From positions 1-40,103 of the forward strand of contig JANQHT010000096.1 in assembly GCA_028282545.1 (NCBI GenBank): a DNA stretch of 40,103 nucleotides, written 5' to 3'. Position numbers and translations under genes: made by a program. Shown here piece after piece: positions 25,743 to 33,553 of the stretch. The notes beneath the pieces were generated by a model that saw nothing but the letters and a program-made list of their open reading frames with translations, was not told the DNA's origin and ran no database searches. This DNA comes from Spirochaetales bacterium (lineage in GTDB: Bacteria > Spirochaetota > Spirochaetia > DSM-27196 > Alkalispirochaetaceae). Each line of letters starts with the position of its first letter. The first letter of the stretch is position 1.

Positions 25743-28700
25743 CTGCTACCCCGCAGAAGAACAAAATCGACACGTCGGTTTTTCCACCGGTTATCCACAT
25801 CGTTGTGCGGCACGATCGGGTCTCTGCCGCCCCGGCCCACGGCGTCTATGCGGCCCGGAGAAACACCCGCGGCAATCAGCGTGTTTCGAACGGTCCGCGC
25901 CCGTTCAAGCGACAAGGGAGTGAGTTCCACCCGTTCCTCCCGTTCGGTACCCGACAGATTCACCGCATGGCCCTCTACCTGGATGCGATAGTCGGGAAAT
26001 CGGTCGAATATCTCGGCGACCCGTGCAAGCGTCGCGGCGTTCCGCATCGTCGCACCGTCGCCGGGTTCAGAGACGAGATTCGGCGAGTTCGGCTCAAAGG
26101 TGATTCCCGGAACCTGGATGTAATAGCGGTCGCCCCGCTGAATGAGAAGCACGTCCACGGCAACGACGCCTTCCGTTTGGGACACGTTCCCGACCGAGTC
26201 TCCCACGGACAGGACAAAGGGGTATCGCTCCATCGCCAAAACGCGTTCACCGGCGTTGTTCACGCCGGACCACCGAATAACCGGCGGGGGTGCGCCCCGT
26301 CCACCGACATCGTGGAAGAACCTCCCCGTCCGGTCGAACACCTCAAGATGCCAGTACGAAAACCCGGAATCGTCTGAGGCGTCCACGCGGATTTCAAACT
26401 CGTCCTCCAGGCCGTCACCGTCCGGGGAAAACCGCTCCGGCCGCGTTTCAACTGCCACAAACGGCGCTTCAACGTCCACGACGATTGCATCACTCCCGGC
26501 GCGGGCAATGGGGCCGTAGTCGTATTCCACGTGGATTGTCGCCCGGTATTCGCCTGGGGAAACGGACCGCGATGCATCGCCCAATCCCTGCCACAGGAGG
26601 CGCTCCGGAACATCGCCGGCGTCTCCGCTCCACTCCCGCACGGGGGTGTTGCGGGAGTCCATAATTTGCACCCGCCACCGCTCCAGGCCGCGGCGCTCGG
26701 GTACAAAGACTCCAAGCGTGGTGGTATCCGCGATTCCGTCACCATTTGGCGAAATAATTACGTTATCAGCCACCAGCGCCGCGTAGACGGGCCTGGTCGC
26801 CACCTCGATTGGATCAGTTCGCGCTACGGTTTCGTTACCAGCCCGATCCACGATCCGAAAAGCCAAGGAAAAAGCACCGTCCGGGACGGCCTCCCCCCTG
26901 TCGCCGGTGGTGCCGTTCCATTCAAACCGATTGGTGCTGCCGGCACCGATTCTGCCGAGAGAGAACGAACCGACAACGCCACCCTCCGGCGCGGAGGGAA
27001 CCACCTGAACGCGAGCCTCCACCGTTTCGTCCACGCGGTAGTCCACGAAGACGCTATCGTACCGACCGTCACCATCGGGGGAAACCACGCGTTCCGTTAC
27101 ATCCACGGCGATCTGGGGAGCGCGCGAGTCGACTTCCACTGTGGCGGCCCCGCTCTCCACGATCGGACCGTCCTCACTTTCGACGGACAACACCACGCGA
27201 TACGAGCCGTCCTCGACATCACGACCGTTCCGATCGCGTCCGTCCCACGTGACATCGCCCACAGGGAAACCGGTCCCTTCGAATCTTCGAACGGTATCGC
27301 CCGCAATCGACGAGACTTCGTACCAGTAGCGGCGGACGCGCGCGGCGTCACCGGTAAAGCCGCCCATCACCGGCGACAGTGCCGCCCGTCCACCGTTCCG
27401 ATAACTGAAAACGCGCGGCGTTACCGCTACCCCGACGCCGGAGGGGGGCGGCAGTACGCGAATCGGTACGCGTTCCGCGCTGGAGTTGCCGGCCCGGTCC
27501 CGGACTTCGACGACCAGGGAGTACTCTCCGGGCGCAAGGGGCGAGCCATCTTTTTTTGCAGGGTAAAACGTGAAGGGGAAGGGAAGCGTCCCCTGCACCT
27601 CTGTACGCCCCCCCTCCGCACCGTCCGTTCCGACGACCGCAACGCTCCACGTCCAATAGTCCGTTGCGTCGATAAACAGATCTACTTCAGGTGATTCATG
27701 CCGGAGAGTGGGGGAATCGAGCGACACGGCGAGCGCCGGAGGCGTGTCATCGACCCAAATCACAACGGGCCCCTGCGCAAGGCGCCGCCCCTCCCGCGTC
27801 ACCACTTCACCGGCGATCTCCACGGGCCCCACGCCCGCTGCAAAGGGCGTGCCTGCGAGCGAAAACCCTTCCGGCGGAACGTCGACGCCGGACCACTGGA
27901 ACTCCTCGTCGTCCTTCCGGGCGGTTACGCGCCACGACTCCACGGCGGCGATTCCCTCCAGGTAAAGTCGAAACTGCGCGGCGCCGGAGTCTACCCGGGG
28001 CGACCAATACTCGGTGAGGCGTTTTAGGGACGCCGTCGGTGAGACGCTCGCCACGACGAACCAGTCGCTCCGGTGCTCGCCCACGTTCCCGGCGGCGTCC
28101 ACACCGCGCGTTACAGCCCGAAACTGCCCGGGCGAAATGGCGGTGCCGCTTAGGTCCGCCCATCGCAAGCGTTCCGGTTCACCGCCGGTGATCGTCGTTG
28201 TCCCGACGGTACGACCGGCGCCATTCTCCAGGAGCACGTCCCACTCCATCGTCCCCGATGCGCGCGCCCACTCGACGCGAAAGGACGGTGATTCCCCGGG
28301 TCCGTAGAGGTCCTTTTCCGCACCCACCCGGGGGGCTACTGGGGCCGATGTATCGACTTCTACCGTAAACCCCGCCGTCCGCCCCCGATTCCCCTGTTTG
28401 TCGACCGCCTCAACGACGATCGTATACGTCCCGTCCGCGACTACGTTCCCCAGACCGTCGCGTCCGTCCCATGAACCGGACTCTCGAATCTGCCGCTCTC
28501 CCACCGGCGAAGCCAGCGTCGTGGCTACATCCCCGAACCGTACCCGTTCCCGCGCCGCAGGCACATACCGGTACTCCCGCACCATCTGTCCCCGATTATC
28601 GACGAAGGAAACGCGTACGAAGTCAAGTGCCCGATCGTCCGTGGCAACAAACCCAAAGGGAACGGAATCGCGGTTGCCCTTGGGCGAGAGGGAGGCGTCA

Positions 28701-29581
28701 CTCCCGGCCGAAATCTCCACCTCCGGCGGCGACGGATCGCCGAAAAGCTCACCCGTCCAGAGGCCGATCGTAGCGATCCCGGAGCCGCCCCTGAGGTCGT
28801 ACGCCCCGGTTGAACCGAGCGTCACGCCGCCGACCGGTACGAATACACCGCCCGTTACCGGTTGCGAGAGAGGATGCGAGGTATACGATGCCCCCGCTTC
28901 AAGGCGCGTACCGTTTCCAATATGGAGGCGTCCCCCGACTCCCACGCGGGGTCGGACAAACGCGTCCAGGCCCGCCTCCACCACGAGCGAAAGGGAACCA
29001 TTTCCGGGTCCCGCCAGTTCCCACGTCTCGAACCGCAGCCGCGGAGTGAAGGCCGGCATGGAAAAGAGCCAATCCTCGGGTTCATAGGAGGTTCCGATTC
29101 CGTGAAGCGAGAGACCGAGCACCCCGGCGCCGTCCCCGAGGTAGGGACGCAACCGGCGGGAGATCCCAAGGGAGGCGCCGGCACCACTTCCCTCACCGTC
29201 CCCCGTTCCGAGGACACCGCGAAGGCCGACACCGACCGACCATAGCGGGTCCAGCCGGCGTCCCAGAAGGAGGCCCGCAACGTGGGTTCCTCCCCTGTGC
29301 GATTCCTGGAGATACAGCAACGACGCGGCATCCAGGGTGAGGAGCGCCCGTTCCAGGGGGAACGCGATTTCCGCCGCTGCTGCCCCGCCGCGAACCGTGC
29401 CCGTCTCCGTGATTACACCGGCCTCGAAACCGACGCCCTCCCCGGCATCGCCGCCCCACCAGCGCGTTTCAGAGGGGTCGCGGTATAACGAGGAATCGAT
29501 CGCTCCGGCGGGAACGGGCATGAGCAGGAGGGCCAGAGAGAAACGCTTGACGAGATACAGGCGGCGTCGACGGGATTTCAT
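25739..29581 (-). CDS. Giant envelope protein: Ig-like repeats plus OmpA domain
   Basis: A signal peptide (about residues 1-27, ending VPAGA) is followed by a beta-rich region of about 250 residues that could be a small outer-membrane barrel. Multiple FlgD/Ig-like repeats follow, each with DGDG- or NGDG-type loops (SPDGDGRYDS, ISPNGDGIADTT, SPDGDGLEDEF) and the RDRAGN/VDRAGN strand motif. The last 140 residues are an OmpA-like peptidoglycan-binding domain (LSLERARTVRNTLIAAGVSP, NRWKNRRVDFVLL). The peptidoglycan Asp expected in a GHTD motif is replaced (VEGHAVN). It probably tethers the outer membrane to the wall. It overlaps the small ORF upstream and dnaG downstream by four bases each. Confidence 0.85.
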   Translation of the reverse strand: MKSRRRRLYLVKRFSLALLLMPVPAGAIDSSLYRDPSETRWWGGDAGEGVGFEAGVITETGTVRGGAAAAEIAFPLERALLTLDAASLLYLQESHRGGTHVAGLLLGRRLDPLWSVGVGLRGVLGTGDGEGSGAGASLGISRRLRPYLGDGAGVLGLSLHGIGTSYEPEDWLFSMPAFTPRLRFETWELAGPGNGSLSLVVEAGLDAFVRPRVGVGGRLHIGNGTRLEAGASYTSHPLSQPVTGGVFVPVGGVTLGSTGAYDLRGGSGIATIGLWTGELFGDPSPPEVEISAGSDASLSPKGNRDSVPFGFVATDDRALDFVRVSFVDNRGQMVREYRYVPAARERVRFGDVATTLASPVGERQIRESGSWDGRDGLGNVVADGTYTIVVEAVDKQGNRGRTAGFTVEVDTSAPVAPRVGAEKDLYGPGESPSFRVEWARASGTMEWDVLLENGAGRTVGTTTITGGEPERLRWADLSGTAISPGQFRAVTRGVDAAGNVGEHRSDWFVVASVSPTASLKRLTEYWSPRVDSGAAQFRLYLEGIAAVESWRVTARKDDEEFQWSGVDVPPEGFSLAGTPFAAGVGPVEIAGEVVTREGRRLAQGPVVIWVDDTPPALAVSLDSPTLRHESPEVDLFIDATDYWTWSVAVVGTDGAEGGRTEVQGTLPFPFTFYPAKKDGSPLAPGEYSLVVEVRDRAGNSSAERVPIRVLPPPSGVGVAVTPRVFSYRNGGRAALSPVMGGFTGDAARVRRYWYEVSSIAGDTVRRFEGTGFPVGDVTWDGRDRNGRDVEDGSYRVVLSVESEDGPIVESGAATVEVDSRAPQIAVDVTERVVSPDGDGRYDSVFVDYRVDETVEARVQVVPSAPEGGVVGSFSLGRIGAGSTNRFEWNGTTGDRGEAVPDGAFSLAFRIVDRAGNETVARTDPIEVATRPVYAALVADNVIISPNGDGIADTTTLGVFVPERRGLERWRVQIMDSRNTPVREWSGDAGDVPERLLWQGLGDASRSVSPGEYRATIHVEYDYGPIARAGSDAIVVDVEAPFVAVETRPERFSPDGDGLEDEFEIRVDASDDSGFSYWHLEVFDRTGRFFHDVGGRGAPPPVIRWSGVNNAGERVLAMERYPFVLSVGDSVGNVSQTEGVVAVDVLLIQRGDRYYIQVPGITFEPNSPNLVSEPGDGATMRNAATLARVAEIFDRFPDYRIQVEGHAVNLSGTEREERVELTPLSLERARTVRNTLIAAGVSPGRIDAVGRGGRDPIVPHNDVDNRWKNRRVDFVLLRGSR

Positions 29582-29787
29582 TCCCGAGAGTCGTTTCCCC
29601 GTCTCCCGACCCCGCGCAACTGACCCATCTCTTCGATCGTCGTTCCTCGCGATACGGCCTTCTCCAGTCTTCGCGCCAGGCGCAGCAGGTCGGGGTTCAG
29701 ATCACGTTCTGAACCCGCCAGAAACGAAAAGAGCGTGACTACCTCTTCCGGCTCCAGGAGAACCGAGGGAACGTTCTCACACGTCAA
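29578..29787 (-). CDS. Small ORF (69 aa) between MBL-fold and OmpA-like genes
   Basis: The open frame extends to 29958, but that part lies over the preceding gene in another frame. A TTG at 29787 has GAGGGAG six bases upstream and gives a 69-residue product (TCENVPSVLLEPEEVVTLFS at the start, DLLRLARRLEKAVSRGTTIE in the middle) with predicted helices and a basic end. It overlaps the MBL-fold gene by 11 bases, and its stop overlaps the OmpA-like ATG as ATGA. No homologue is recognised. The precise coupling on both sides is the main evidence that it is real. Confidence 0.6.
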   Translation of the reverse strand: MTCENVPSVLLEPEEVVTLFSFLAGSERDLNPDLLRLARRLEKAVSRGTTIEEMGQLRGVGRRGNDSRE

Positions 29788-30730
29788 TTTCCACTCCCTC
29801 AGTAGACAATAGCACCTGCAATTCGTTCCCACCAATGCGGTTTGCGTACCACCGCGCCGACTGCTCGTTCTGGTGGAGTTTTCGGTCGTGATACTGCGGT
29901 TCGTGGTGAAAGAGGAACAACCGGCGTACTCCCCAGGTGAGCGCAAAATCAACGCCAAGACTGAACGACGTATGGCCCCAGTTATACTTTTCGATCGCTT
30001 CGTCCAGCGTGTACTGCGTGTCGAGGATCATCACGTCCAGACCGCCGAAAAACGCCTCGTTTTCCGGAGTGCGGTGAAAATCCGTTTCCAGCAGTTCCAC
30101 GTCCGTACAGTAACACCACGACTTTCCGCCGTGATCCACCCGGTACGCGTAGGCTTTACCCGGGTGGTTGAGTTCCCGCCACCGAACCTTGGCACCGTGC
30201 ACGGTCCGCTCCGTTTCCCCCTCCCGTCCCAGCACGTGGAACCGCAGCTTTTTGCTCATCTTATCTTCCATCGTGACCGGGAAATAGGGATACAGCATTT
30301 GATCCGACAGAATCGAGCGAATGTCCCGATTGGGGCTGTAGAAGTTGGTCGTCACGTTACTATCGTAGGCCGGCGTGAAGAACGGGAGTCCCTGGATGTG
30401 ATCGTAGTGGAAGTGCGTAAAAAAAATGTGATACTCCCGGGGCCGCCCCGGTTTGCGCATCTCCCGCTGACCCAGACCTACAATACCCGTGCCGGCGTCA
30501 AAGATGATCTGTGATCCGTCATTGAGAACGACTTCGGCGCAGGCGGTATTGCCGCCGGTGGTCCCGAAGAGCCAATCCGGCAAGGAAGCGAGAAATCGCT
30601 CGCGCGACTCAGCAGAAACGAGGTCACCCGGACGGACCCGTTGAATCACGGTCGCGATCTTGCTCCGAATCGCCTCGGTCGTCAGGGGTACCGGATGGGA
30701 TCCCCTGGCACCCCAGATCGTGAACTTCAC
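29777..30730 (-). CDS. Metallo-beta-lactamase-fold hydrolase
   Basis: The MBL metal motif HFHYDH is at residues 106-111, after the family strand IIFDAGTG at about 75-82; later histidines (LNHPGKAYAYR, DTQYT, HEPQ) complete the site. The N-terminal FTIWGARGSHPVP plus GTTGGNTACAEV is typical of PhnP/RNase Z-like and cyclic-nucleotide phosphodiesterase-like MBL proteins; substrate unknown. The frame is open to 31288, but the first 186 codons are a shadow of ykgJ. GTG 30730 has GGAGG eight bases ahead and overlaps the ykgJ TGA as GTGA, giving 317 residues. A cyclase occurs elsewhere in the window, so cAMP is one candidate substrate, speculatively. Confidence 0.82.
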   Translation of the reverse strand: MKFTIWGARGSHPVPLTTEAIRSKIATVIQRVRPGDLVSAESRERFLASLPDWLFGTTGGNTACAEVVLNDGSQIIFDAGTGIVGLGQREMRKPGRPREYHIFFTHFHYDHIQGLPFFTPAYDSNVTTNFYSPNRDIRSILSDQMLYPYFPVTMEDKMSKKLRFHVLGREGETERTVHGAKVRWRELNHPGKAYAYRVDHGGKSWCYCTDVELLETDFHRTPENEAFFGGLDVMILDTQYTLDEAIEKYNWGHTSFSLGVDFALTWGVRRLFLFHHEPQYHDRKLHQNEQSARWYANRIGGNELQVLLSTEGVEIDV

Positions 30731-31185
30731 CGGTCCGCCTCCGGGACTGATAGGACAAGCGGAACGTTTCCCTGTCGTTCGACTATCGCCGCACGAATCG
30801 CATCCGCCTCCCGCCGTGGACCGACGCCGATTCCCGGACACGACCGCCCTTCTCCTTTCCAGGACTCTGCGTCCGCTACGATTGGCCGCCAGAACGGATA
30901 GGTGCGGCACTGCACCGGCCGCGCCGGATAGATCGAACACCCTCCGTCCGTCCAGAAGACGCAGTCCTTGTTCTCCCGTTCCGAAAGGGACACCGTAGCC
31001 GCGCCACCCGCGCGCACGTGAACGCAGTACCGGCTGATAACCTCTTCCGGCACGAGGTCGAGGTAGGTTGCAATGGAGGAAATATCGTCCTGTGACACGA
31101 ATACATAGCCCGATTCGTGGCGACAGCAGTGGGAACACTGTGTGCAGAAAAAACGGAGCCCTTCCCGCTCCCAGAAGAGACGCAT
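30727..31185 (-). CDS. YkgJ-type cysteine cluster protein
   Basis: This small protein carries the CxxCxxCC cluster of the YkgJ/UPF0153 family near its N-terminus (FCTQCSHCC) and further conserved cysteines (CVFW, CSIYPARPVQCRTYPFW, CPGIG). The family is thought to bind a metal or Fe-S cluster; the reaction is unknown. At 152 residues it is full length. ATG 31185 has no Shine-Dalgarno and lies nine bases after a TAGAAT box. It is the first gene of the long minus-strand run and is translationally coupled to the MBL-fold gene. Confidence 0.85.
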   Translation of the reverse strand: MRLFWEREGLRFFCTQCSHCCRHESGYVFVSQDDISSIATYLDLVPEEVISRYCVHVRAGGAATVSLSERENKDCVFWTDGGCSIYPARPVQCRTYPFWRPIVADAESWKGEGRSCPGIGVGPRREADAIRAAIVERQGNVPLVLSVPEADR

Positions 31186-31194
31186 CGCGCCAGT

Positions 31195-31200
31195 ATTCTA
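31195..31200 (-). promoter_or_regulatory. Possible -10 box (TAGAAT) for ykgJ operon
   Basis: TAGAAT on the minus strand ends nine bases before the ATG at 31185. The T-run of the tRNA terminator lies where a -35 would be, so any -35 is poor (TTTTTG-like). This would be the promoter of the whole ykgJ-to-radical-SAM unit, or of its first part. Confidence 0.3.
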
Positions 31201-31217
31201 CGATACCCGGTACATAC

Positions 31218-31246
31218 AAAAAAAGCCCCCGGCCTGTGCCGGGGGC
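31218..31246 (-). terminator. Rho-independent terminator after tRNA-Tyr
   Basis: On the minus strand GCCCCCGGC-ACAG-GCCGGGGGC forms a perfect 9-bp stem and is followed by seven T. It starts three bases after the tRNA-Tyr 3' end. Confidence 0.93.
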
Positions 31247-31249
31247 ATC

Positions 31250-31331
31250 TGGGGAGTGAAGGATTCGAACCTTCGAAGGCGTAGCCAACAGATTTACAGT
31301 CTGCCCCCTTTGACCGCTCGGGAAACTCCCC
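31250..31331 (-). tRNA. tRNA-Tyr (GTA)
   Basis: The minus strand folds as a class II tRNA of 82 nt. The acceptor is GGGGAGT/ACTCCCC, the anticodon loop CTGTAAA gives GTA, the variable arm is long, and the T-loop is GTTCGAATC. A73 is the discriminator and CCA is not encoded, which fits the cca gene at 37875. It lies downstream of tRNA-Thr and just before a strong terminator. Confidence 0.95.
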
Positions 31332-31379
31332 GTGTGTTTTGGAGCGGCGCAAACCTATCATGAGCGGTTCACGCTGTCA

Positions 31380-31452
31380 AGCCATCTGCCCGACTCGAAC
31401 GGGCGACCCCGAGATTACAAGTCACGTGCTCTACCAACTGAGCTAAGATGGC
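31380..31452 (-). tRNA. tRNA-Thr (TGT)
   Basis: The minus strand gives a 73-nt class I cloverleaf with acceptor GCCATCT/AGATGGC, D-arm TAGCTCAGTTGGTAGAGC, anticodon TGT in CTTGTAA, and T-arm with GTTCGAGTC. The discriminator is T and CCA is not encoded. It is co-transcribed with tRNA-Tyr; the 48-base spacer holds nothing else that I recognise. Confidence 0.95.
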
Positions 31453-31466
31453 GCGTTTGTTCGCGA

Positions 31467-31496
31467 ATAGTGCCAAGGCCGCGAGGACAATGTCAA
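31467..31496 (-). promoter_or_regulatory. Promoter of the tRNA-Thr/tRNA-Tyr unit
   Basis: On the minus strand a perfect -35 TTGACA (31496-31491) is followed after 18 bases by CACTAT (31472-31467), about 14 bases before the tRNA-Thr 5' end. The -35 overlaps the stop codon of the methionine aminopeptidase gene. Confidence 0.55.
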
Positions 31497-32287
31497 CCGA
31501 AAACGGGTCGGGCCGGTAGGTCGGTTCCCCGCATGCCGCCCAACCCGAGTACCCGGCATCCGTCGTTCTCTGCAACCACGGTAATCTCGAAATGCGCCGC
31601 CGGCGAACGATCATCCGTGCGGCAGTCCCACCCGTCCTCTCCGCACGCCACCACCGGCACACCGAGAGTAATTACCGGCTCGATGCTGATAACCTCACCT
31701 GCATCGAGCCGGTATCCACCCCGGCCGCTCGCGCCGTTTGTAACGAACGGTATCTGCGGCGCTTCGTGCAGTTCGCGGCCGATCCCGTGGCCGGCGAACT
31801 GCGGCACCACGGAGGCGCCGGCTCGGCCCGCCGCTTCCTCGGCGCATTCCGCGATTTCCCGGACCGAGATCCCGCTCCTGACGATACCCGCGACCGCGCG
31901 AAGAACCGTCCATGCCGCTTGGATGGTCCGCACCGCCCGTTCCGACGCACCGGGCATCGCGAAGGTCCAGGCGGAATCCGCCATCCACCCGCCGCCCTGG
32001 CCGGCGATGTCCAGTGTGAATATGTCACCGCGCGCGAATGGTCGGGTGGTCGGTATCCCGTGAACGACAACGTCGTTTGCGGATATACACGAGTTTGCAG
32101 GGTACCCATTGTACCCCGCCATAGACGGCGACACGCCCAGGCGTGAGAGTTCTCTCCCAACCCAGGCATCGAGGTCTGTCGCGGCACGATCGATCCAATC
32201 GGTTGGCCGGATACGGCGGAAAATGGAAAAAAGCGCTTCCGCATTTTGCGCGATCCGTCGAATTTGAAGGGCGCTATAGATGGCCAT
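31493..32287 (-). CDS. map: Methionine aminopeptidase, type I
   Basis: Map removes the initiator methionine from new proteins. All metal ligands are visible by alignment with E. coli Map: Asp93 and Asp104 (FTLDIAGQ, WMADSA), His167 (AGHGIGRELHEAP), Glu203 (SIEPVI) and Glu234 (HFEITV), plus the substrate His of VVHGIP. I chose ATG 32287, which gives the usual compact 264-residue type Ia form; the frame is open to 32338 but that lies inside the upstream gene. The Shine-Dalgarno is weak, so translation may depend on the upstream membrane-protein gene 25 bases away. Confidence 0.94.
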   Translation of the reverse strand: MAIYSALQIRRIAQNAEALFSIFRRIRPTDWIDRAATDLDAWVGRELSRLGVSPSMAGYNGYPANSCISANDVVVHGIPTTRPFARGDIFTLDIAGQGGGWMADSAWTFAMPGASERAVRTIQAAWTVLRAVAGIVRSGISVREIAECAEEAAGRAGASVVPQFAGHGIGRELHEAPQIPFVTNGASGRGGYRLDAGEVISIEPVITLGVPVVACGEDGWDCRTDDRSPAAHFEITVVAENDGCRVLGLGGMRGTDLPARPVFG

Positions 32288-32312
32288 TGCCGTTACGGTG
32301 TGCGGGAGGCGA

Positions 32313-32663
32313 TCATACGGAACCGGCCAATGCGGCAATCGCCGTAGAACCTACCAGGAACGAGACGCTGACAACGCCCATGCCCAGGATTCCCGGAAGC
32401 AGCCACGCCAGGCGCCCCTCCCGACCCGCCACGGCAATGACAATGGTAGCCAGAAGCGCGATGGCCACACCGCCGGTCACGAGCGACGATACGCCGCGGA
32501 GTCCCTCCACGAGGGCTCCCTGCGTAGTGTCGCTGAACCGCTGGAAGTTCCCGAGCGCGTACAGCGAAGCGAGCAGGAGTTCAATAAAGGTTCCATAGAG
32601 CAGCGTCCGTACAAACCATCGCAACCCGGTGGCAGCTGCCGTTCCTTGCATCGCTCTTCTCAT
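32313..32663 (-). CDS. Small membrane protein upstream of map
   Basis: I recognise no family. From ATG 32663 the product has 116 residues with three or four membrane helices (about residues 18-40, 58-78, 85-112). ATG 32678 is in frame five codons earlier, but the TATAAT at 32682-32677 overlaps it, so the inner ATG is more likely. It is the first gene of a two-gene unit with map. Confidence 0.6.
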   Translation of the reverse strand: MRRAMQGTAAATGLRWFVRTLLYGTFIELLLASLYALGNFQRFSDTTQGALVEGLRGVSSLVTGGVAIALLATIVIAVAGREGRLAWLLPGILGMGVVSVSFLVGSTAIAALAGSV

Positions 32664-32676
32664 GCGCGTACCATAC

Positions 32677-32682
32677 ATTATA
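32677..32682 (-). promoter_or_regulatory. Perfect -10 box (TATAAT), minus strand, divergent region
   Basis: TATAAT on the minus strand lies 13 bases ahead of ATG 32663. No good -35 is seen at the right distance. On the plus strand the same AT-rich patch offers TACATT (32674-32679) for the divergent HAD gene, so two promoters may share about ten bases. Confidence 0.4.
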
Positions 32683-32683
32683 T

Positions 32684-33553
32684 ATGACCATGGCGCCTAA
32701 CACGCAACATTTGCAGCAGATAGTCCGGTCCGAATCGCACCGCCTCTCGCCGATCCCAACGGAACGGGAGGACCTGCTGATTCCAATGCCGGATGTGCGA
32801 GTCGCCGCCTTCGACGTGTACGGCACACTCCTGACGTCCGCGGCCGGCGAGATCGCCGTCGCCGAAAACGGCCGGGGTTCGCTGGAGCGCTTTTGCAGCC
32901 ATTTCGGGCTCTCCCAACGTAGGGACGCGGCGCAGATACGGACGGAACTCCGCGCCGCCATCGACGAGTCCCACCGGTCCGCCCGCGCCCGCGGTGTCGA
33001 CGTTCCGGAGGTCGATATCGTCCAGATCTGGCGCACGGTCATGGATCGGCTCCCCTTCCCGGACGGTGCGGAGGTCGAGGAGGTTGCGCTTCGATACGAA
33101 CTCGCCACCAACCCGGTGTGGCCCATGCCCGGCGCAAAAGAAACGGTGGACCACCTTCGCAACATGGGCATTACCCTCGCTATCGTTTCCAACGCCCAGT
33201 TCTATACGCCGCTGGTGATCGAAGCACTCTTTGATTGTACACTTTTGGAGCTTGGTTTTCGCACCTGCCTATGGTCGTACCGGGAAGGCCGAGCCAAACC
33301 GTCGTCGCTCCTTTTTGCACGTCTCCTTTCGGATGTGGGAAACGTGGATCCGTCGAGAGTTGTCTATATCGGCAACGATATGCTCAATGACGTCGAAGGT
33401 GCCGCCGCGGCCGGGTATCGAACGGTACTCTTCGCCGGCGACCGGCGGTCATTGCGCGAGCGCCGCGACGACGGCCGGGTGAAGGCAAAGCCCGACGCGG
33501 TCATCACCAGCCTCTCTCAACTCACAGGCATTCTCAGGAAGGACACGGAATGA
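32684..33553 (+). CDS. HAD-superfamily hydrolase
   Basis: The HAD motifs are in order: motif I FDVYGTLL with Asp44 as nucleophile, motif II VSNAQF, motif III Lys in GRAKPSSLLF, and motif IV GNDMLNDVEGAAAAG. Motif I has DxY, as in haloacid-dehalogenase-like members, not the DxD of typical phosphatases, so the substrate is open. The roughly 40-residue N-terminal extension (HRLSPIPTERED before the motif) resembles that of a HAD subgroup I recall with a PIPT segment, so I keep the upstream start (ATG 32684; ATG 32690 is also possible). No Shine-Dalgarno. Its stop overlaps the next gene by four bases. Confidence 0.82.
   Translation: MTMAPNTQHLQQIVRSESHRLSPIPTEREDLLIPMPDVRVAAFDVYGTLLTSAAGEIAVAENGRGSLERFCSHFGLSQRRDAAQIRTELRAAIDESHRSARARGVDVPEVDIVQIWRTVMDRLPFPDGAEVEEVALRYELATNPVWPMPGAKETVDHLRNMGITLAIVSNAQFYTPLVIEALFDCTLLELGFRTCLWSYREGRAKPSSLLFARLLSDVGNVDPSRVVYIGNDMLNDVEGAAAAGYRTVLFAGDRRSLRERRDDGRVKAKPDAVITSLSQLTGILRKDTE

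Noticed and set aside
29788-29958. Longer start for the 69-residue ORF
   Set aside because: The extra 57 codons lie fully inside the MBL-fold gene and have low-quality composition; TTG 29787 has the Shine-Dalgarno.
30731-31288. N-terminal extension of the MBL-fold frame by 186 codons
   Set aside because: It covers ykgJ in another frame, runs into tRNA-Tyr, and is Arg/Gly-rich. GTG 30730 with GGAGG explains the start.
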